A program made the position numbers and the translations under genes. Below are positions 35,219 to 44,741 of a stretch of DNA of 64,000 bases, in pieces. Source of the stretch: Vampirovibrio sp041737375 (GTDB lineage Bacteria > Cyanobacteriota > Vampirovibrionia > Vampirovibrionales > Vampirovibrionaceae); assembly GCF_041737375.1 (NCBI RefSeq), contig NZ_JBGSRV010000010.1, positions 496,001 to 560,000 on the forward strand. Direction: 5' to 3'. The notes beneath the pieces were generated by a model that was not told where the DNA came from, made no database searches, and saw only the letters and a program-made list of their open reading frames with translations. How positions within the stretch are numbered: position 1 is the first letter of the stretch; each line of letters begins with the position of its first letter.

Positions 35219-36505
35219 ATGAAAATACTTCTCATCGGCAACGGCGGTCGTGAACACGCCCTGGCCTGGTCGCTGTCCCAAAGCAGACACCAGCCACAAC
35301 TTTACTTTGCCCAGGGCAACCCCGGCATGCAGGCACTGGGACAAAGGCTGGACATTGAAATGAGCGACCTGAACGGCCTGCTGCTTTTTGCCGAACGAGA
35401 GCAGATTGATTTAACCATTGTGGGGCCAGAATTACCGCTTTCACTGGGGATTGTGGATCGCTTTCGGGAAAAGGGGCTGAAAATTTTTGGCCCCGATCAA
35501 GCGGGAGCCCAAATGGAATCCAGCAAAGTGTTCGCCAAAGATTTAATGGCCGAGGCCAACATTCCGACCGCAGGCTATCGTTTTTGCACCACCCAAGCCA
35601 TGGCCCTGCAAAGTCTGGATGAATTTCAGGCCCCCTATGTGATTAAAGAAGATGGTTTGGCTGCCGGAAAAGGGGTCACCATCGCCCAAAACCGGCACGG
35701 AGCAGAGCTGGCCATTCAGGCGGCCTTTCAAAAAGAAATGCCGGTGGTGATTGAAGAGTTTATGCAAGGCCAGGAACTTTCCATTTTGGCTTTTTGCGAT
35801 GGAAAAACCGTGCTGCCCTGCATTGCCGCCCAGGATTACAAAAAAGCAGGCGAAGGAAACACTGGCCCCAACACGGGCGGCATGGGCGCTTACGCCCCCG
35901 TCCCTCTGGCCTCTCAAGCGCTGATTGACCGGGTTCAGCAAGACGTTTTAAAACCCACCCTACAGGCCTTACAAGCCAAGGGCATTAATTACAGAGGCAT
36001 TCTTTATGCCGGATTAATGATTTCCCCCGCAGGAGAGCCTAAAGTAGTAGAATTCAACGCCCGCTTTGGCGACCCGGAAACCCAAGTGGTTTTACCCTTG
36101 TTAAATGAAGATTTGGTGGATTTAATACTAGCCACCGTAGAGGGCAAGCTGGACCAATACGCCGCCACCGGCCTGCAATTTAAGCCCAACCAGTGCGCCA
36201 TTACCGTTGTGCTAACCGCAGCCGGCTATCCAGGGCCTTATGAAAGCGGCAAGCCCATTTCGATCCCCGCCCATGTATCCAACGATGTGCATATTTTCCA
36301 CGCCGGAACCCGGGTGCTGCCCGATCAAAGCCAAGTCACCGCCGGTGGACGGGTGCTAAACATTACCGCATTGGGCCAAACGCTGGAAGAAGCACGAGCC
36401 AAAGCATATGAAATCGCCGATCAAATTCACTTTGAAGGCAAGTATTACCGACGAGATATTGCCGCCGAACCGGCCAAAGCGCTCATGGCCGAAGAGGCTG
36501 TCTGA
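35219..36505 (+). CDS. purD: Phosphoribosylamine--glycine ligase
   Basis: ATP-grasp enzyme joining glycine to phosphoribosylamine, second step of purine synthesis. The ATG at 35219 gives the canonical start MKILLIGNGGREHALAW, whose GNGGREHA is the family signature. Later blocks are PYVIKEDGLAAGKGVTIA, the GNTGPNTGGMGAYAP signature and VVEFNARFGDPETQ. 428 residues. An upstream in-frame TTG at 35129 is not credible. Confidence 0.96.
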   Translation: MKILLIGNGGREHALAWSLSQSRHQPQLYFAQGNPGMQALGQRLDIEMSDLNGLLLFAEREQIDLTIVGPELPLSLGIVDRFREKGLKIFGPDQAGAQMESSKVFAKDLMAEANIPTAGYRFCTTQAMALQSLDEFQAPYVIKEDGLAAGKGVTIAQNRHGAELAIQAAFQKEMPVVIEEFMQGQELSILAFCDGKTVLPCIAAQDYKKAGEGNTGPNTGGMGAYAPVPLASQALIDRVQQDVLKPTLQALQAKGINYRGILYAGLMISPAGEPKVVEFNARFGDPETQVVLPLLNEDLVDLILATVEGKLDQYAATGLQFKPNQCAITVVLTAAGYPGPYESGKPISIPAHVSNDVHIFHAGTRVLPDQSQVTAGGRVLNITALGQTLEEARAKAYEIADQIHFEGKYYRRDIAAEPAKALMAEEAV

Positions 36506-36512
36506 GCCATTT

Positions 36513-38327
36513 TCAAGCTTGCAGACAAAACTGGCGTAAAGCGCTGGCTAGCCTTTGGGCGGCCTGCTTTTGGAACTCAGGCTGAATCAAGCGTTCAAAC
36601 TCATCGGGGTTGGTAAAAAAGCCCACCTCCACCAGAACGGCCAAGGCTTGATGAATGCGGGTCATATACAAACTGTCGTAAAACAACCCGTAACTGGGCA
36701 CGGGTTGATATCCGGCCAATGGCTCGGTTAAACCGTTCAACAATTGCTCCGCCAATGGCTTGGAAAAAGCGTGATAGTAAAAACAGCAAGCCCCTTTCGC
36801 CTGTAGCGGATCTCGGCCATCGGGCAAGGCGTTATGGTGCAAACTCAGCACCACATGGGGTTGCGTTGCAATGACTTTATCCCCACGGGCAGGTAAGGAT
36901 ACTGTTTCATCGCTGTTTCGAGTCAAAGAAACCTGAAAGCCTTCTTGCAGCAAAGCATCTCTCAACAATCGGCTCACCGTAAGGTTCAAGTTTTTTTCCG
37001 GCAAGCCATTCAACCCGGTAGAACCCCATTCCGTACCGCCATGGCCGGGATCAATCAGAACCTTCACCTCAGCAATCTGCCTAGGCAATGTTCTGAGCGT
37101 GAACTGCCATTCTCCATCCTGCCAGGCATACTCATAACCGGCCAAAGGCTGGCGCAAATCAATCCACAACTCCAGCACTTGCTCCGCCACCTGCCGCCAA
37201 TGAATTTGACGAACCACCGCATCATCCGGCGGATAGTGAATAAAATCGCACTGTCCACAAACGCCGTACAACCGCACTTGCAAACGATCCATTCGCTCTG
37301 AGGGAATGCTGTCCACCTGAACCGGACAGGCGTTGGCCGGGTGCGAATGAAAGATCAGCCTGATTTGGGAATCGGTGGCCGTTAACGACCGGGTTTTGAT
37401 AGAAGCCAGCGAAACAGGCGTGTGAGCCGCCCCCGTGGGCAACCAGGCCAGTGCTTCCAGCGGCACGTAAAACACCTCATCCCGGCTTAGTCGGGTTCTA
37501 GCCCAGCCCTGATCCAGCCCGTCCACCCAAAGCAGGGTATCCAAGCGTTGGGGAGAGAGACGAGACCCATTGGGTGGGGTGGTACGGGTGACCATTCGAT
37601 CCTGACGCACCACCGCCGGTTTCGACTGCCTAAGCAAGGTCAGGCGTCCCGGTGTGCTTTTTTGAACAGACGGTTGCCCCTCCGATTTCAAATGCAGCAA
37701 AATGCTGGCATTTTCAGGCCACGGCGCTGGGGGCAGGGATTGTTTCAACAGTTCCGCCACCGAAATTTGAGTCTGATAATAGCCTTGAACCGGAATACGC
37801 TGACTGACCCAATGCTTTTCCGCAAATATCACGTCCCGAGTATCCAGATACGGTTGGCCCGAAAGCAGCGGCGGCACCGTCACAGGCGTTTCCATCCAGC
37901 CGGGAATGGTAAAGCTCACCTGCGCACCCTCGCTGGCCGCACAAGCCACCATCAAGGTATCCTCCGCAGTCAGCCAAACATCCTGCTGGGGAAGTATGGT
38001 TTCCTCATGAAATTTTAAGGGCCGTTGGGGCAAAACCGCCAAGGGCGGAACACCCCGCAAGGCAAACAATGCTTGAGCCAAAGGCGGGGTGGATTCATTC
38101 AAACGAACTTCCAGCCGCATTGGATTCATTCCGGTATGAATAGGCACCTTCCAGGCGAAAAAACCATGTTTGGAAACGGGAACCGGCGTTTGATTAATCC
38201 ATAACCGGGCGCCAGAAGGGGCATGGCGGATGCCGCCCATGAGAAAGGTACTGTCCTCATAAATGAGATGCTCCGGGTGCGGGTAAACCACTTCTATCCG
38301 GGCATCCTGACCGGGAAGGGTTTTCAC
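36513..38327 (-). CDS. N-acetylmuramoyl-L-alanine amidase with long N-terminal region
   Basis: Cell-wall hydrolase. The C-terminal 175 residues are an Amidase_3 domain: VLIDPGHGGTEWGS (zinc His, about residue 434), the conserved Glu in PEKNLNL, SLHHNAL (second zinc His), and VEVGFFTNPDEF with the catalytic Glu. The N-terminal 400 residues are beta-rich with AMIN-like and SH3-like segments and are unlike common amidases. 604 residues. Its GTG start overlaps the pyrF stop by four bases, so it is translationally coupled to pyrF despite unrelated function. Confidence 0.85.
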   Translation of the reverse strand: MKTLPGQDARIEVVYPHPEHLIYEDSTFLMGGIRHAPSGARLWINQTPVPVSKHGFFAWKVPIHTGMNPMRLEVRLNESTPPLAQALFALRGVPPLAVLPQRPLKFHEETILPQQDVWLTAEDTLMVACAASEGAQVSFTIPGWMETPVTVPPLLSGQPYLDTRDVIFAEKHWVSQRIPVQGYYQTQISVAELLKQSLPPAPWPENASILLHLKSEGQPSVQKSTPGRLTLLRQSKPAVVRQDRMVTRTTPPNGSRLSPQRLDTLLWVDGLDQGWARTRLSRDEVFYVPLEALAWLPTGAAHTPVSLASIKTRSLTATDSQIRLIFHSHPANACPVQVDSIPSERMDRLQVRLYGVCGQCDFIHYPPDDAVVRQIHWRQVAEQVLELWIDLRQPLAGYEYAWQDGEWQFTLRTLPRQIAEVKVLIDPGHGGTEWGSTGLNGLPEKNLNLTVSRLLRDALLQEGFQVSLTRNSDETVSLPARGDKVIATQPHVVLSLHHNALPDGRDPLQAKGACCFYYHAFSKPLAEQLLNGLTEPLAGYQPVPSYGLFYDSLYMTRIHQALAVLVEVGFFTNPDEFERLIQPEFQKQAAQRLASALRQFCLQA

Positions 38328-39097
38328 GTCAGCGCCTCACGCATCTCATCCAGAATACGCTGGGTGGCGCTGGCCGGATCGGTGGCCCCGGTAATGGGCC
38401 GACCCATCACCAGATAATCAGCGCCATTTTTTAAGGCTTGGGCAGGGGTAATTACACGGGCCTGATCATCTGTATCACTTCCCAATGGGCGTATTCCGGG
38501 GGTCACCAGTAAAAAATCCGGCCCACAGGCTTCCCGAATGACAGCAGCCTCTTCAGCGGAACAAACCACCCCATCCAGCCCCGCCTTTTTGGCCTGCAAA
38601 GCAAGGTGCAGAACGTACTCACTGACAGACACCCCGCTCACAAACAAAAATTCCGCCAGCGCCTGACTCGACAAACTGGTCAGCAGGGTGACCCCAATTA
38701 ATTTGGCCAGTGGCTGCCCCCCTTGTTCGGCTGCTTTTTGGGCGGAAGCAACTGCCGCCTGCATCATCTCCGGACCGCCCTGCGTATGCACATTCAAAAA
38801 ATTCACGCCCTGACTGGCCAAAGAGGCCACCGAACCGGACACGGTGTTGGGAATATCGTGCAGCTTCAAATCCACAAACACCGTTTTACCCAGTTGCTGC
38901 AACTGGCGCACCACGGCCATGCCTTCTGCGTAAAACAACTGCATGCCCACTTTGTAACTCACCCCCAGCGGTGCCAACTGCTCCGCCAATGCCAAAGCGC
39001 TGGCCGCATCGGGATAATCGAGAGCCACAAACAAACGCTCCTCAATAGAAAGCGCTGAACCCGCACGAGTGATCGCTGAACTGGATACGCTAGACAT
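38324..39097 (-). CDS. pyrF: Orotidine 5'-phosphate decarboxylase
   Basis: Last step of UMP synthesis. Landmarks: LFVALDYPDAASALAL, YKVGMQLFYAEG with the substrate-binding Lys, and the catalytic KxxD signature VFVDLKLHDIPNTV (Asp-Lys-x-x-Asp). Further along are TPGIRPLGSDTDDQARV and YLVMGRPIT with the phosphate-binding Arg. 257 residues, ATG at 39097. First gene of the pyrF-amidase pair. Confidence 0.95.
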   Translation of the reverse strand: MSSVSSSAITRAGSALSIEERLFVALDYPDAASALALAEQLAPLGVSYKVGMQLFYAEGMAVVRQLQQLGKTVFVDLKLHDIPNTVSGSVASLASQGVNFLNVHTQGGPEMMQAAVASAQKAAEQGGQPLAKLIGVTLLTSLSSQALAEFLFVSGVSVSEYVLHLALQAKKAGLDGVVCSAEEAAVIREACGPDFLLVTPGIRPLGSDTDDQARVITPAQALKNGADYLVMGRPITGATDPASATQRILDEMREALT

Positions 39098-39455
39098 GCC
39101 GCAAAACCCTCCGACGTTTTTCCTAAACTAAATGGCCTTTAAATATTCGTTGTTAAACCGTTTGCCTCCAACCGGGGGCGGGTCGGTGAACCCCGCAAGA
39201 AACGCAAAGGCCAACTGTGTTTTTATCAATACTGTTTTTATCAATCAGGCTTTTATCATTTTACCGCTTTGAGACCATGATGAGTATGCGAAAAGCCCGC
39301 ACCCGGAATTCATCAGTGCTGGACAGCGAAATGCCCCACTTGGCGGCCCAGCCGCAAGGAGGCATAAACGTTCAGGGCCACTAACACCAGACTGCCTGAT
39401 TCAGGTTTAATCTACACACAACCGCCCCAGCTTCCCAATTTCAGGACTGTACCGC
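39098..39455. other. 358-base region between pyrF and the FG-motif cluster
   Basis: Holds a short direct repeat GTTTTTATCAA near 39219-39245. Two tiny plus-strand frames (39132-39272, 46 codons; 39277-39384, 35 codons) have no ribosome-binding site and no homology I recognise. Promoter for the divergent pair is presumably here. Confidence 0.35.
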
Positions 39456-39881
39456 ATGCCAACCATTTCATCTCCATTTCAAGTGATTAAAGCCAGCATA
39501 AACCCTATCAGGACTGCTGCGCCAACTGGCCAAGCCTCCCTTGCCGCCATAAAACCAAAACCACTGGATTGCGACACCCTGCAACTCCGGTTTGGCAATC
39601 CCCCCGCTTCGGAAAAAAAGGGCATTCAAAAACTGTGGAATACCACCTGGACCCACCTGAAAGCCGGAGGCAAAGGGGCCTTTAGCGGGTTTTTCAATGC
39701 CCAGCATAAAAAATGGGATGCCGCTTATGTCATTGGCGGATTTTTGGCCACCTTGCCATTTGCCGCGGCCATTCCCGGATCGCATCTGATTTTACTGCCG
39801 CTACTGTACTTGGGTAGCCGAACGATTAATGGCGTTTACCGGGGTTTAAAAGGTTTAATTAAGCCTTCATGGATTGAATAA
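39456..39881 (+). CDS. Small membrane protein, FG-motif paralogue 1
   Basis: 141 residues. Disordered N-terminus ending in LQLRFGNPP (about 47-55), then a helical C-terminus with a membrane segment AYVIGGFLATLPFAAAIPGSHLILLPLLYL. The 'ATx5-6PGSHLILLP' core resembles the copies in the next two genes. No signal peptide. Unknown function. First of three adjacent paralogues, same strand, ordered with a 142-base gap to the second. Confidence 0.55.
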   Translation: MPTISSPFQVIKASINPIRTAAPTGQASLAAIKPKPLDCDTLQLRFGNPPASEKKGIQKLWNTTWTHLKAGGKGAFSGFFNAQHKKWDAAYVIGGFLATLPFAAAIPGSHLILLPLLYLGSRTINGVYRGLKGLIKPSWIE

Positions 39882-40023
39882 ACCAAGCTTTTATTACAGC
39901 CAGCGTATACTCTATCAAACACTGGGGCAGCCTCCACTGACAACAAATCAGAACCACAGGGTTTTAATGGTTGAAGCATAGTGCTAAACCTGAGCTTCAC
40001 CACTCATCAACCGGAGTCTAAAC

Positions 40024-40413
40024 ATGTCTGTTGTGCGTTCCATTCAGCCTCAACCCTCTAAAAGCCAGCCCGCCTTGGCCCCCCAAAGGAGCAGGCAGGT
40101 ACCTCAGCAGGCTGAAATCCAGACCGATTCCGTACGGTTTGGCACCCCAACCACGGTGGAGCCCAAACCGCCCAACCGCTTTAAAATCGCCTTCCAAACA
40201 GCATTTAAAGCACGCTCCCTGATGCATGACGCCTTATGGGGCGTTGTGCTTAGCTTGCTGACCGCTATTATTCCCCCTCACGCCCATGCTTTATTGATGT
40301 TTCCAGCCAGTTTTGCGGTGGGCATTACCTTGCGAGGCGTTTCCGCCCTGATGAATCCACAAAAAGCCCTCAAAGAACTTCAAGAGGCGTCCAAGCAAGG
40401 GCTTTCCAAATGA
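40024..40413 (+). CDS. Small membrane protein, FG-motif paralogue 2
   Basis: 129 residues. Pro/Gln-rich N-terminus with VRFGTPT (about 38-44), then a hydrophobic segment ALWGVVLSLLTAIIPPHAHALLMFPASFAVGI and a basic helix. CGGAG seven bases before the ATG. Its stop overlaps the next ATG by four bases (ATGA), so it is coupled to paralogue 3. No family recognised. Confidence 0.6.
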   Translation: MSVVRSIQPQPSKSQPALAPQRSRQVPQQAEIQTDSVRFGTPTTVEPKPPNRFKIAFQTAFKARSLMHDALWGVVLSLLTAIIPPHAHALLMFPASFAVGITLRGVSALMNPQKALKELQEASKQGLSK

Positions 40414-41135
40414 CGTTGCCCATTTCACCCAGTGCTGCCCCCTGCCTGACCAGCCCGGCCAAAAGAAGCGCTCAGCAAGCCCCCCCAAAGCTCAGCAAGC
40501 CTTCCCTTCACTTTGGGGACCCCACCCCGGTGAAAACGGCTCAAAGCACAAAAGCCCCTGCTTCTCAGCCAGCCCAGCCTCCTGCGGAACCCGGCGTTTT
40601 CAGCAAAATCCGCTGGACTGGCGCATGGAATGCCTTAAAAACCGATTTAACCACCCCCCGATGGTGGCTTCAACATGCCGCCATTGCCGGTGCCATAACA
40701 CTAGCCACCTGTTGGCTGCCCGGTTCACAATTAGTCACCATACCGCTATGGTTTGGGGTAGAAGCTGCGCTATCCGCTTACAAAGGCCATAAGCACTATA
40801 AAGATTACCAAACCACAACCCAAGCGCCTCAACCAGCCGAAAACGAGAAAAAAGACACCTCCTGGACAGCCCAACAAAAGCGAAGCGGTGCCTGGAACGG
40901 ATTAAAGCAAGGTGTTAAAGAGGGCATTACCAAAAACTTTAAAACCAAACTGCTAGTCAGCGGAGCGGTTTGTCTGGCCACTTGCTGGCTACCCGGCTCT
41001 CAACTGATTTTAATTCCAGCCATGTTTAGCACCTTTGCCGCCTGGGATGGCATTCAGAGGGCGTTTCAGGGTTACGACAATCCGGGGGCCTTTTCCCCGG
41101 CGTTAAAGCAAGCCGGGAAAACAGAGGCAAAGTAG
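40410..41135 (+). CDS. Membrane protein with internally duplicated core, FG-motif paralogue 3
   Basis: 241 residues. N-terminus has LHFGDPT (about 33-39). Then two copies of a module: GAWNALKxDL...LATCWLPGSQLVTIPLWF (about 71-120) and GAWNGLKQGV...LATCWLPGSQLILIPAMF (about 160-205), 14 of 16 positions identical in the CWLPGSQL stretch. Each module has one membrane helix. Convergent with the NUDIX gene, overlapping it by 33 bases at the end. Unknown function. Confidence 0.6.
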   Translation: MTLPISPSAAPCLTSPAKRSAQQAPPKLSKPSLHFGDPTPVKTAQSTKAPASQPAQPPAEPGVFSKIRWTGAWNALKTDLTTPRWWLQHAAIAGAITLATCWLPGSQLVTIPLWFGVEAALSAYKGHKHYKDYQTTTQAPQPAENEKKDTSWTAQQKRSGAWNGLKQGVKEGITKNFKTKLLVSGAVCLATCWLPGSQLILIPAMFSTFAAWDGIQRAFQGYDNPGAFSPALKQAGKTEAK

Positions 41136-41720
41136 CGCAACCGTTTTAGCGTCTACAATTTCCCGATCTCGAATTTTACGCATGGCCACTTCCGGGGTTA
41201 GCATTATCACGTCCAGCCACTCCTGATCGCTGGGCTGATGGGCCTTGTGTCCGTTGTGTAAGCCCGTGGCCTTATACAACCAAAGCTTTTCATCGCAAAA
41301 ACCGGGGGCGGTATACACATAGGTCAGCTCTTCCCAGTGCCGGGCCTCGTACCCGGTTTCTTCCCACAGTTCCCGCCGAATGGCCTCGCCCGGGTCCTCA
41401 GGAACCCCATCGGTCCAGTCCAGCTTGCCTGCAGGCAATTCCAACAAGGTACGTCGCAACGGATAACGCCACTGCTCCACAAACACAATGTGTCCATCAT
41501 CCAGAATGGGGCAAACCACAACCCCGCCGGGATGCTCCACCACTTCTCGCTCCACAGTGGCCCCGCTGGGATGCAAGGCCTGATCCACCCTGAGCTTGGC
41601 CACTCGCCCGGTGTGAATCACTTGGGAGCTCAGCGTTTTCTCCTCAAAATGAGAACCGGATGGCGGGGTTAAATGGCCTACCTGAGGGGCTTCAGGCTGA
41701 GAAGGATCAAAAAGGCTCAT
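41103..41720 (-). CDS. NUDIX hydrolase (ADP-ribose pyrophosphatase-like)
   Basis: Cleaves nucleoside diphosphate derivatives such as ADP-ribose. The NUDIX box is present as GKLDWTDGVPEDPGEAIRRELWEETGY (about residues 98-124), with a short extra insertion in its loop but the REL-x-EE-x-G core intact. 205 residues from ATG 41720; a TTG at 41726 is also possible. The start overlaps the 3' end of the M20 peptidase by 14 bases. Family members have N-terminal beta strands like VVEHPGGVVVCPIL. Confidence 0.88.
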   Translation of the reverse strand: MSLFDPSQPEAPQVGHLTPPSGSHFEEKTLSSQVIHTGRVAKLRVDQALHPSGATVEREVVEHPGGVVVCPILDDGHIVFVEQWRYPLRRTLLELPAGKLDWTDGVPEDPGEAIRRELWEETGYEARHWEELTYVYTAPGFCDEKLWLYKATGLHNGHKAHQPSDQEWLDVIMLTPEVAMRKIRDREIVDAKTVALLCLCFPGLL

Positions 41721-42840
41721 GGGCAAAGGTTTCCAAAATATTCATTAAAAATTGACAACAAAGCACCATTTCACTGAGGCGAACCCGCTCTTTTAAAGAA
41801 TGCGGCTCCATGTAACCGGCGCTCAAAACCACACCGGGCAAGCCTCGTTTAACAAAAATATTGTTGTCGCTGCCGCCATTGGTGCGGATAAACTGAGGCT
41901 CCAGACCCGTTTTAAGGGCCGCGCTCACCACATGCTGTACCCCCGCATGGGTTTCATCCACCCGGTAGGCATCAAACCGGGTTTGATAGTGAAATTTATA
42001 ACCCGTACCCGGCAAAGTGGCGGTCACATCGGCCAATACCTTTTCAATGTGAGCCAGTTCCCGCTCCAGGGTCAGGGGGTCATGCCCTCTCAGTTCGCCT
42101 TTAATGACGGTTAAATCCGGCACTATATTGGTGGCCTTGCCCCCGGTTAAAAAGCCGATATTGCTGGTGGTATTTTCATCAATACGCCCCAACCGCAATT
42201 GGGAAATAACCCGAGAGGCAAATACAATGGCGTTTACACCTTGCTCTGGCATAATGCCCGCATGAACGCTTTTGCCCCTGCACTCAATTGTAAATTCGAT
42301 ATAAGCAGGGGCCTGATTAATAATAACCCCCTGCTTGCCAGTATGATCCAGCGTAATGGCAAAATCCGCCTTCAGGCTTTCCGCCGATAGCTCTTTAGCC
42401 CCTGCCAGAAACACTTCCTCGCGGGTGGTAAAAATAAGGCGCAGTTGGGGCATGGGCAATTGATGATCTATTGCGAAAAAAACCGCCTCTAAAATAGGGG
42501 CCAAACCCGCTTTGTCATCCGCTCCCAATACGGTGGTGTTGTCAGAGGTGATCATCCGATCGCCATCCAGTTCCTCGATAATGGGCTGAATTTGATGACA
42601 AGGCGGCACCACATCCATATGCCCTGAAAACACCAGAATTTGCGAATGGGAGCAGCCCTGAGCCGGGATATCCACAATGAGATTTCCGCCCGCATCCGTA
42701 TGATGCGCCAACCCTTTTGAGGCCACCCGATCGATTAAATAGTCTCGCAAGGCGTCTTCTTCACCGCTGGGGCTGTCAATACGCACCATGTCCAAAAAAG
42801 TCTGGAGCAGTTGCTCTGTGTCTATTTGCAATGTATTCAT
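41707..42840 (-). CDS. M20 family metallopeptidase (peptidase T-like)
   Basis: Zinc di-metallopeptidase. Seen: FSGHMDVVPP (zinc His-x-Asp), LGADDKAGLA (bridging Asp), TTREEVFLAGA with the catalytic Glu pair, and TNGGSDNNIF. 377 residues. The family includes PepT tripeptidase and related aminopeptidases; the exact substrate is not clear. Overlaps the downstream NUDIX gene by 14 bases, so they are coupled. Confidence 0.9.
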   Translation of the reverse strand: MNTLQIDTEQLLQTFLDMVRIDSPSGEEDALRDYLIDRVASKGLAHHTDAGGNLIVDIPAQGCSHSQILVFSGHMDVVPPCHQIQPIIEELDGDRMITSDNTTVLGADDKAGLAPILEAVFFAIDHQLPMPQLRLIFTTREEVFLAGAKELSAESLKADFAITLDHTGKQGVIINQAPAYIEFTIECRGKSVHAGIMPEQGVNAIVFASRVISQLRLGRIDENTTSNIGFLTGGKATNIVPDLTVIKGELRGHDPLTLERELAHIEKVLADVTATLPGTGYKFHYQTRFDAYRVDETHAGVQHVVSAALKTGLEPQFIRTNGGSDNNIFVKRGLPGVVLSAGYMEPHSLKERVRLSEMVLCCQFLMNILETFAHEPF

Positions 42841-43093
42841 GGGGGCATATTAACAGAAACACCAGACCTTGTCTCAGGCGGCTTTCTGGAGAGATAGTAC
42901 CTTGCGCTGGCCCCCATCAAAGCGTCCCAAAAATCCGAACAGAAAAACGTTTTTAACTGGTTTTTCGCAATTAATAAAGTCCCTTTTCAGGCAATTTTCC
43001 AGCATTACAGTCTATGTTACTTTCGGACAGTGAGGCCCTAACACGGCAATGCTTACCAACAGTTCGCCATCAACGAAAGAGGGGAGGGGTTTA

Positions 43094-43543
43094 ATGCCCA
43101 GTATTGAAATTATGAATTACAAAGTCTCCACAGCCATTCAACGCTTTAGCTCTGGCACCCAGTTTGAACGGGTTTTGGACTTAGAAAGCGAGCGTTTTTA
43201 CCATGGCCTGTACTACCGCATTACCTTGGCATTTCATACCAATTTTTCAGGAAACTGGAGCAGCCCAGTGGTCGGCTATCTCAGTGAAACGGCCACTTTC
43301 ACCCCCCGCATTGTGGGCTGGCTTGATTTAAATGAATTTAACTTTTATTACGAGATGCTTCGCAGCGAAAAGCCGGTTTTCCTCAATTACACCCTGCAAA
43401 GCGGCACCAGTGGCTACCTGAGTAAAATTGGCTTAAGCACTTTAAAAGAACCACTGGGAGAAGGCCCCACGGATACCTCCGAAGCCCTTTCCATTGTGCG
43501 GCCAGACTTACAGGGAGAATTGCTCCCTATAAGCAATCGATAA
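43094..43543 (+). CDS. Small protein of unknown function
   Basis: 149 residues from ATG 43094, chosen because GGGAGGGG lies just upstream. No signal peptide or helix. Beta-rich sequence (YYRITLAFHTNFSGNW, TATFTPRIVGWLDL), a conserved-looking FNFYYEMLRSEKPVFLNYTL segment. No family recognised. A plus-strand upstream neighbour of mdh, with no overlap. Confidence 0.5.
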   Translation: MPSIEIMNYKVSTAIQRFSSGTQFERVLDLESERFYHGLYYRITLAFHTNFSGNWSSPVVGYLSETATFTPRIVGWLDLNEFNFYYEMLRSEKPVFLNYTLQSGTSGYLSKIGLSTLKEPLGEGPTDTSEALSIVRPDLQGELLPISNR

Positions 43544-43665
43544 AGCGCAAAACCCGCAGCGCAAACTGCCTTTAAACCGCAAAGCCGGTTGCTTTGTGCA
43601 TCCACCGGAGACTGTGTTAGCATAACCACATCGAGGCTTTCATATTTTCTGTAAGGAGACACTCC

Positions 43666-44607
43666 ATGCTTCATAAAATCTCCGTAATCGGGGCGGGTAA
43701 TGTGGGCGCCACTTTGGTGCAGCGTCTGGCCGAAGCTGAACTGGCCAAACATGTGGCAGTGGTTGATATTCTGGAAGGCATTCCCCAGGGCAAAGCGCTG
43801 GACATTCTGGAATCTGCCCCCGTGTACGGGTATGATACCCGTGTGGTGGGAAGCAACACCTATGATGTCATCGCGGATTCTGACATTGTGGTAGTTACAG
43901 CCGGTATTGCCCGTAAACCGGGTATGAGCCGTGATGATTTATTGGCCACCAACGCCAAAATTGTGACCGATGTTTGCAACAACATTAAACAGTTTGCCCC
44001 CAATTCACTGGTGATTATTGTTTCCAACCCGCTAGATGCCATGTGCCATGTGGCGCTAAAAGCCTGCGGATTCCCCTCCAACCGGGTGTTTGGCATGGCT
44101 GGCGTTCTGGATTCCGCCCGTTACAAATCCTTTATTGCCGAAGCGCTGGATGTGTCCGTGGAAGATATTCAAGGCTTCGTATTAGGCGGACACGGGGATA
44201 CCATGGTGCCTTTGCCCCGCTACACCACCATTGCCGGTATTCCATTATCCGATTTTCTGGATCAGGCCAGCATCGATAAAATTGTGGACCGAGCCCGCAA
44301 CGGCGGCGCTGAAATTGTGGGCTACCTGAAAACAGGTTCCGCCTTTTACGCCCCCAGTGCCTCGGTACTGGAAATGATTGAGTCTATCGCCAAAGACAAA
44401 AAGAAAATTCTGCCTTGCGCGGTTTACCTGACCGGCCAATATGGGATTAAAGACCTGTATGTCGGCGTTCCGGTGAAGTTGGGCAAAAACGGCATTGAAC
44501 AAGTGGTGGAACTCAAGCTGAGCGAAGCTGAAATTCAGGAACTTCGCAAATCAGCGGATTCCGTACAAGAACTGGTTCATTCTTTAAAAACACTGGTTCC
44601 CGCTTAA
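43666..44607 (+). CDS. mdh: Malate dehydrogenase
   Basis: NAD-dependent enzyme of the LDH-like malate dehydrogenase type; interconverts malate and oxaloacetate. The dinucleotide site is VIGAGNVGATLV (about residues 6-17). VVTAGIARKPGMSRDDLL has Arg in the substrate-discriminating loop (Arg = malate). The catalytic His region reads VLGGHGDTMVPLPR. 313 residues. AAGGAG eight bases upstream of ATG 43666. Followed by a strong terminator. Confidence 0.95.
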   Translation: MLHKISVIGAGNVGATLVQRLAEAELAKHVAVVDILEGIPQGKALDILESAPVYGYDTRVVGSNTYDVIADSDIVVVTAGIARKPGMSRDDLLATNAKIVTDVCNNIKQFAPNSLVIIVSNPLDAMCHVALKACGFPSNRVFGMAGVLDSARYKSFIAEALDVSVEDIQGFVLGGHGDTMVPLPRYTTIAGIPLSDFLDQASIDKIVDRARNGGAEIVGYLKTGSAFYAPSASVLEMIESIAKDKKKILPCAVYLTGQYGIKDLYVGVPVKLGKNGIEQVVELKLSEAEIQELRKSADSVQELVHSLKTLVPA

Positions 44608-44630
44608 GCACCCGCTAAAACTCATGAAAA

Positions 44631-44667
44631 ACAAGCCCCGTTGCCAATTTGGCCGGGGCTTGTTTTA
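44631..44667 (+). terminator. Terminator of mdh
   Basis: ACAAGCCCCG (44631-44640) pairs with CGGGGCTTGT (44654-44663), ten pairs, 13-base loop, followed by T4. A classic rho-independent structure just after the mdh stop. Confidence 0.85.
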
Positions 44668-44741
44668 TAGGAAACGCTTAATCCATTGATAGAAGAAAGG
44701 TCATTTTTAAAAAAAGTGACCCGCTCCGCTTTTTGCCAACA

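Noticed and set aside
39132..39384. Two tiny plus-strand frames (46 and 35 codons)
   Set aside because: No ribosome-binding site, no conservation signal, lying in a promoter region.
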